Assembly: GCA_024291935.2 (NCBI GenBank)
Contig: CM044317.1
Span: 19,614,230 to 19,678,229 of the forward strand
Direction of reading: 5' to 3'
Length of the DNA: 64,000 bases
Source: Okapia johnstoni
Lineage: Eukaryota; Chordata; Mammalia; Artiodactyla; Giraffidae
Shown here piece after piece: positions 57,987 to 64,000 of the stretch. Position numbers and translations under genes: made by a program. The notes under the pieces are model-generated. The model did no database searches, was not told the DNA's origin, and was given only the letters and a program-made list of their open reading frames with translations. The number at the start of each line of letters is the position of its first letter. Position 1 is the first letter of the stretch.

Positions 57987-58977
57987 TTTTTTTGGCTGTG
58001 TTTTTCAGCTTGTGGGATCTTAATTCACCATTGTTGTTCAGTCGCTAGGTTGTGTCTGTGACTTTGCAACCTCATGGACTGCAGCATGCCAGGTTTCTCT
58101 GTCCTTAACTATCTCCTGGAGTTTGCTAAAACTCATGTCCATTGAGTTGGTGAGGCCATCCAACCATCTCATCCTCTGTTGCTCCCTTCTCATTTTGCCT
58201 TCAATCTTTCCCAGCATCAGGGTCTTTTCCTGAAGAGTCGGCCCTTCACATCAGGTGGCCAAAATATTGGAGCTTCAGCTTCAGCACCAGTCCTTCCAAT
58301 GAATATTCAGGACTGATTTCCTTTAGGATTGACTGGTTTGATCCCCTTACTGTCCAAGGGACTCTCAAGAGTCTTCTCTAGCACCACAATTCAAAACCAT
58401 CAATTCTTTGGCACTCAGCCTTCTTTATGGTCCAACTCTCACATCCATACAAGATTACTGGAAAAAACCATAGCTTTGACTTTATGGATGTTTGTCAGCA
58501 AAGTGATGCCTCTGCTTTTTAATACACTATCTAGGTTTGTTTTAGTTTTTCTTCCTAGGAGCAAGCATCTTTTAATTTCACAGCTGCAGTGATCATCCAC
58601 AGTGATTTTGGAGCCCAAGAAAATAAAGTGTGTGACTGTTTGAATTTTTTCCCCATCTGTTTGCCATGAAGTGGTTGCCATGATCTTCGTTTTTTTAAAT
58701 GTTGAGTTTTAAGCTAGTTTCTTCATTCTCCTCTTTCGCTCTCATCAAGAGGCTCTTTAGTTCCTCTTTGCTTTCTCCCATTAGAGTGGTGTCATCTACA
58801 TATCTGAGGTTGTTGATATTTCTCCTGGCAATCTTGATTCCGGCTTGTGCTTCCTCCAGCCTGGCTTTTCACATGATGTACTCTGCATAGAAGTTAAATT
58901 CACTGACCAAGGATCAAACCCAGGCCCTTGGCAGTGAAAACATGGAGTCCTAACCACTGGACTGCCAGGGAATTCCC
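57987..58977 (-). mobile_element. CHR-type SINE split by a BovB
   Basis: The tail half is 57987-58028 (ttttggctgtgtttttcagc to ttaattcac). The head half is 58904-58977 (tgaccaaggatcaaacccag to gactgccagggaattccc). Together they form one short CHR SINE. Confidence 0.88.
58029..58896 (-). mobile_element. BovB LINE, 870 bp, inside a CHR SINE
   Basis: From cattgttgttcagtcgctag at the 3' end to a 5' truncation at gcatagaagttaa. A 7-bp duplication, aattcac, is at 58022-58028 and 58897-58903. It is more diverged than the neighbouring BovB. Confidence 0.92.
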
Positions 58978-60947
58978 ACGCCCCCTCCATAATTTCATCA
59001 CTATGTATTGACCAGTGTTTTTGCTTATCTTGTTTGCCACGTTCTCAGAGAGACAGGGACAACTTCTACTTAGGTCTCTGAAATATTACATTTGGCCATA
59101 GGTTCAATTCCTCTCCTAGAAATTCTTTCACCTTCCCCAGGACTGTTTAGGGAACCGTAGCTACAGTTGCAATTGCCACCTGACTCTCCATCTCATATGA
59201 ACATTCATTTGCTGAGACTGTTCTTGAGGCTGTGGTAGGAGTCTTCACCCTTGCGTCTTGTAAGTCATGAAAGGCCGTGGTGGTCCCTGCAATTCTCCCA
59301 GGACTGTGGTAATTTTGATTGGTTGTCCTGTTAGGGAAGAGCAGTTATCATTGGCTGCCAGAGAGCTTTACCCTGACTAGCTCCTAGTAGAATTGGATTC
59401 TTAGGTGTCTGGATCGTTAGGTGAATGTTAGCTCAGGGTCAGTGCTGGATAATTCTCAAGAAGAACTAGCTTGTTCCCTTCTCCTTATGCATAATCACTG
59501 TGGTAAATAAATGCAAGTTGTGAAGGTTAGGCTAGGAGGAGGAGCTACTATATAAACATGTGGCAGTATCTTAGGTTCCTTCTCAAGGGAATCTGACTTC
59601 CTTTCTAAGGGCTCCCACACTATCCATCAAGTTTCTGTATCTTTAAACAAGCTCCCCAGCTTCACCCATCAAGCATTCAGTAGCTACTGAAAGACAGCCC
59701 AGACAATCTTTGCAGTGTGTGTAGCAAGCATTTTGGGCCTTACTTGTTTGTTTGTGATCTGCTTGCTCTCACCGTATTTCACAAAATCAGAAACTGGTGA
59801 ATGGGCCAGTGTGAAACAAGAATAGAAATGGGTCAGTAGGTGAGGCCACCTTCATCTAATCAGTGCTAATCAGACCGTGAACTCCAGCTAGAGCTTGGGC
59901 CGAGCTCGCAAGTCCTGCTCCCTACCTGGGGAAGTTTGTATAACCGGGTAAAACCCTGGTTTTCAAGTCTTCTTAGTCATGATGTTATTAATGTGAACAC
60001 TTTTGTGTCTTCGGCTTTGTTATAGTTAAGACTATTTTGGGAGGAGGGAGAATTGCCGAGTGGCTTCTAAGGATCAAAGGTTAAGGCTACTGAATAAATT
60101 TTGTAAATTATTTCCAGAAGTGACCTGATAATTGACACGCCAAAGTCAGTGATTACATTCCCTTCTTTATACCACAAGGGGTTCAATAAAGAGAAAAAAT
60201 TGACATTACATACCATACTCTCCTGCAATACAATTCAATTCATGTTGCCTGAGCTGAAAGGATCTTCACTGTTCTAGGGCAGTGTCCTTTAACATGGGAC
60301 TGTCTCTTCTCTGCCACTCTTCTCAACAGCAGACTGTGTGTTGTGAGTGATGATACTGCTGGTAGAAGCTCATTTCACAGCAGGGATCAAAGCCAGCATA
60401 CTCCTCTTGTGATGCCCTTTCTAACGGCCCACTGTTCATGTTAACTCCTTGCTGACCTTCAACCAACTAAGAATTCATACTAGGTTTTGAAAAGAATTTT
60501 ATCTTTAGAGGTAAATGATAATATTAAATCTTCAAAAATAAAACGGCACCATCAAATTTTTTATTTATTCATTTATTACAACTACACATATCAATGGAGG
60601 AAGGGACTCAATCATGATGATATTTTGTGATTTTTATTAATGAAATGATCACATTACTTAATCTTTCAGTCACATATATGGTCCTACCATGATACCTGGT
60701 TGAATTCCATTTTATATTAATCCATATATTAATTTTAGATGGATAGAGATAATATATGCAACTAGGACTTTATTTTTTTTAAGGAGCTTGGGGATTAATT
60801 TTATATGCTTTACAGGAGGTAATTGGGACAGCTGGTGAGATATGAATAAGGTCTGAATATTTGATAATAGTGTTGAAGAATATTCTGTTAACATCCTGAT
60901 TTTTTCAACTGGAGTAGTTAAAGGGTAAAGGAACATCATGATTTCAA
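58978..60947. other. Low-repeat stretch
   Basis: Almost 2 kb without recognised transposons or convincing coding frames. An isolated ctatataaac (59548-59557) is TATA-like but has no supporting gene. Confidence 0.4.
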
Positions 60948-60956
60948 CTTACTCCT

Positions 60957-61228
60957 GCTGCTGCTAAGTCACTTCAGTCGTGTCTGACTCTGTGCGACCC
61001 CACAGACGGCAGCCCACCAGGCTCTATCATTCCTGGGATTCTCCAGGCAAGAACACTGGAGTGGGTTGCCATTTTCTTCTCCAATGCATGAAAGTGAAAA
61101 GTGAAAGTCAAGTCGCGCAGTCGTGTCCGACTCTTCGCTACCCCTTGGACTGCAGCCTACCAGGCTCCTCCGTCCATGGGATTTTCCAGGCAAGAGTACT
61201 GGAGTGGGTTGCCATTGCCTTCTCCCAG
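60957..61228 (-). mobile_element. BOV-A2 dimeric SINE
   Basis: Two BovB-like units in reverse joined by caatgcatgaaagtgaaaag, with a short gctgctgct tail at the left. A 9-bp duplication, cttactcct, is at 60948-60956 and 61229-61237. Confidence 0.95.
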
Positions 61229-61262
61229 CTTACTCCTACATGGTTCAAAAATACTAATTTGT

Positions 61263-61370
61263 TTATATATACATATATATATTCATATATATATATGTGT
61301 ATATGCATGTGTGTGTATATGTACCTATATATACATATACATATATATAGAGAGAGAGAGAGAAAGAGAG
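61263..61370. repeat. Compound (TA/TG)n-(GA)n microsatellite
   Basis: About 108 bp of TA, ATGT and TG units followed by GAGAGAGA. It immediately precedes an old L1 terminus and probably grew from L1 AT-rich sequence. Confidence 0.92.
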
Positions 61371-61387
61371 GTGAAGCACATATAATA

Positions 61388-61505
61388 AAGTGTTAACAGT
61401 TGGGGAATTTGGGTGCAGGATATACAGGAGTTTTTGTACTATTCTTGCAACTTCTTTATAAATCTGAAATTATTTTAAAATAAAAGTTTTAAGAACAAAT
61501 AATAA
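61388..61505 (+). mobile_element. Old L1 3' terminus
   Basis: gttggggaatttgggtgcag, tgcaacttctttataaatct and gaaattattttaaaataaaa are the classic terminal phrases. Confidence 0.75.
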
Positions 61506-62254
61506 ATGGGTCAGAAAAGAAGATTCTCCCATAGTAAAGTTTTCCTCTACTCATTCTTTGTTTAATTTTAATACTAGGATTTCTTCAGTAATTTTAATAG
61601 AAAGGACAGATGATAGTCTGCAGATTAGTGTTTTTATTTATAAATCATGTGGTATCATGGTTATGGGGAGCATTACTAGAAAACATTTAAATGGGATGTG
61701 GCAAAGATAAGCTAAAATTAGTTGTCCTTTCATTTAGAATCAGTGCTTTACAAACTAATTATGCATTCAAAATTATTTGAGTGCATATTTGTAATGATTA
61801 GTACCATGAATCTGCATTAAAATCATTGTTCCATTCAATAAAATGATTATTCAATGAAAGCCTGAAGATCCCAAGATGGTAATTTTCTTATTGATTTGCA
61901 CATGCAATTTTTATCAAACATATATATTAATAGTGGTGGCTTATGTAGGGTTCATTGACTTTTCTGAAGCGCTTCCAATTTGCTAAGTGCTACATACATG
62001 ATAGGAGATAGTCACTATTTATTTTCAAGGTGCTTTCCTAAGACTGAATAATAAAGACAGCTTGAGCAAGGCTGGCACTGCACCAGGTTTTAATAAGGTT
62101 GCCACCTTTCTCCTTCTTCTTCCAGATGGGGAGGCGTGGGCCTGTGACATGTGCTCCTTGGGGATGTAGACGAGAGTGCAGGTGACAGAGTGCATACCTC
62201 CTCCCTGTAAACCACTTCTTCGGCTGTCATCTCTTCTTCAACAAAGTCACTTAC
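61506..62254. other. Unassigned AT-rich sequence
   Basis: No gene supported. The minus frame 62090-62272 (60 aa) is acidic at its start (DFVEEEMTAEEVV) and follows the speculative splice donor described next. Confidence 0.35.
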
Positions 62255-62427
62255 CTGGGGCTGTGAAGTCATTTAGAGGACACTTTTCTGCGGCCCACCT
62301 CCGGATGACTTTGCAAAATTAGGGAACTCTGGAAAAGATGCAGGTTGATATTGGCCCTGGCTGGAGTTGTGTGGCAGATGGCAGCTTTGGGAGGCAAGAG
62401 CTGGGCTGAGCTGTTTGGCTGGCAACC
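62255..62427 (-). other. Speculative exon with matching splice signals
   Basis: On the minus strand, 62427-62255 (173 bp) is preceded by a pyrimidine-rich ttcttgttgtctag and followed by a perfect CAG/GTAAGT donor. One frame is open for most of it but stops before the donor, so if real it is more likely noncoding, UTR or a terminal coding exon. No protein is recognised. Both signals can occur by chance. Confidence 0.2.
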
Positions 62428-63024
62428 CTAGACAACAAGAAGATGATGCTCAGACATCGGAGGAATTCCCATTCCTTTCTCATTGCCATTGTAATCCAGC
62501 CTGACACTTTCCTTCGCCAAAGAGTTTTCCTTGATTAACCTCAATTCACAGCTGCCTTTCTTTTCATGGACTCCCAAAAGTTTCGCTGTGTGTTGTATGC
62601 CATTTCAAAGTCTTCTCTTTCCCTGTATCCATGCCTTTGTTGTCTTGCTTAAGGATGTCTCCATTAGTGCTCTATCAGGTGAAAAAAATCGCCTTGTTTC
62701 TCCTGGTGTTCAAGGGCAACAGTTTTAGAGTTCAGTTGTTCAGGGTTCAGTTCTGGACTATTCCCTCTACAACAGCTCTAGGAACCTGAACAATTATTCT
62801 CACAGCTTGAGCTTCCATGTTTGCAAAAAGAGATTAAAAATAACTATTACCTTTGCATATACCTGTCCTTTTTAAGACCGTGCTCTTGAAATTCTGCATT
62901 ACATAGACATAAACAAGACACAAATACTTAGGAGATTCCACTAACCTTATTATATTTCCCAGAAGATAGGAGATAGATTAGGATTGGTCCAGGCTCATAC
63001 AGAGAAGAAAGCTTTCCTAAGCAT
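62428..63024. other. Unassigned sequence
   Basis: No named repeat or gene. Confidence 0.4.
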
Positions 63025-63037
63025 TGTGTAGATGCAT

Positions 63038-63262
63038 GCAGGTGTGCTAAGTTGCTTTAGTCATGTCCAACTCTGTGCGACCCAATGGACTGTAGCCCCC
63101 CCAGGCTCCACTGTCCATGGGATTCTCTAGACAAGAATACTGGAGTGGGTTGTCATGGCCTCCTCCAGGGGATCTTCCTGACCCAGGGATCAAACCTGCA
63201 TCTCTTAACGTCTCCTGCAGTGACAAGCAGGTTCTTTACCACTAATGCCCCTGGGAAGCCCC
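63038..63262 (-). mobile_element. Bov-tA SINE
   Basis: Complete reverse copy. A perfect 13-bp duplication, tgtgtagatgcat, lies at 63025-63037 and 63263-63275. Confidence 0.95.
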
Positions 63263-63275
63263 TGTGTAGATGCAT

Positions 63276-63929
63276 CCCTACCTAATAGAACAGATCTTCT
63301 CAACACTCCTTTCTCCCCTACTCTTTTCCAGGATGTAATGATATTAGGCATTCTCTAAATAATTGCAACCAAATGGAAAGTTACTCCTCCAGTGTTTCTG
63401 GAGTGAAATTCAGCTTTGTGCTTTGGGGCTGATGGGTTTACCAGTTACCTCAATTTTTATAACAATATATCTGGAGGTAATGGCACTGAGTTCCACCAGA
63501 TGGCCACAAAATACTACAGACAGGAAAGATTCAGAAATAAAATAATTAGTTGGAGCAACAAAAAGGACAAGAGATTAAAAAAAAAAGAAAAATGTGTGTG
63601 CCATTCACAGATATTCTATCTTGAAATCCAGAGCCACACAAGTTGGATATTACCCAATCTTCTTTGGTGCCCCTGGGAGTATTGCCAGATCTATAACTGG
63701 GATAAAAGGAAAATTTCAAAGTTTTTTTTCTGTCTACCAGGTTTGTTTCCAATTCATTTGAATGTTAAGACTCTTGTGATTTTCATTACACTTCAATATT
63801 AGCTGGAGTCTGAACCTTTGTATCACTAAAGTCTTCAACATCTGCTTATCAAACTTAAGTGACACAAAATTGTAAAGCCATTTTCCACCAATTAAAAAAT
63901 GACTAAATTTTTTTAAAAAATTAAGTGAT
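63276..63929. other. Unassigned sequence
   Basis: No gene. The plus frame 63416-63802 (128 aa) has no recognisable domain. Confidence 0.4.
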
Positions 63930-63990
63930 AAATACCACAGTGCCTGAAACATTATGAATGTTCAGAAATGTTAGTTGTTACTATTATTAC
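63930..63990 (+). mobile_element. MIR 3' end fragment
   Basis: cacagtgcctgaaacattat followed by agaaatgttagttgttacta and tattat matches the MIR terminus. Confidence 0.55.
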
Positions 63991-64000
63991 ATGTCATATG

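Noticed and set aside
59548..59557. Core promoter TATA box
   Set aside because: A lone TATA-like word without a downstream exon, CpG island or conserved frame.
63416..63802. 128-aa protein
   Set aside because: AT-rich chance frame overlapped by a minus-strand frame, with no domain.

Overview
This is 64 kb of nuclear DNA from a ruminant, almost certainly a bovid. The diagnostic evidence is a dense load of BovB (RTE-type) LINEs, Bov-tA / BOV-A2 SINEs that share BovB sequence, CHR-type tRNA-derived SINEs of cetartiodactyls, and 3' ends of artiodactyl L1. Cattle, sheep and goat cannot be told apart by eye. I see no host protein-coding gene, no rRNA or functional tRNA gene, no CRISPR array and no bacterial-style operon. 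Most of the long open frames are LINE, SINE or LTR sequence read through.

Layout. 1-2490: the 5' two-thirds of a dead BovB on the minus strand, butting against an old L1. 2491-4100: two stacked L1 3' ends, the older one hit by a SINE. 5037-7048: a CHR SINE split by a 1.3-kb BovB, then two Bov-tA elements. 7049-10545: mostly low-repeat DNA. 10546-17132: three BovB 3' ends, an L2 split by an LTR-like block, two solo LTRs and several SINEs. 17133-28050: SINEs, a BovB with an inverted piece, an LTR, and an old L1 carrying a SINE. 28050-31280: mostly unassigned sequence. 31280-34870: an ancient unnamed repeat and the densest nest, Bov-tA holding a solo LTR that holds a BovB with an inverted 5' part. 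34870-45310: mostly single-copy-looking DNA with four LTR-like blocks and SINEs. 45310-50390: a multi-layer L1/SINE nest and an ancient repeat broken by three younger elements. 50390-55860: SINEs, two LTR-like blocks and L1 tails. 55860-59000: two long BovB copies, one inside a CHR SINE. 59000-64000: low-repeat DNA with a BOV-A2, a compound microsatellite, one speculative exon and a Bov-tA.

Relative ages can be read from nesting. L2, MIR, old L1, MER5-like DNA transposons and one ancient unnamed family are the oldest layer. LTRs and CHR SINEs come next, and BovB, Bov-tA and young L1 are the most recent. Many young insertions keep perfect 9-14 bp target-site duplications.

The most interesting observations are two BovB copies with inverted 5' segments (one a clean twin-priming structure), two LTRs of one family that both landed at almost the same place inside minus-oriented Bov-tA SINEs, and a possible poly(A)-only insertion. 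Nothing seen amounts to a new gene system. Family names come from recognition of sequence signatures, and boundaries without a stated duplication are good to about 10-30 bases.
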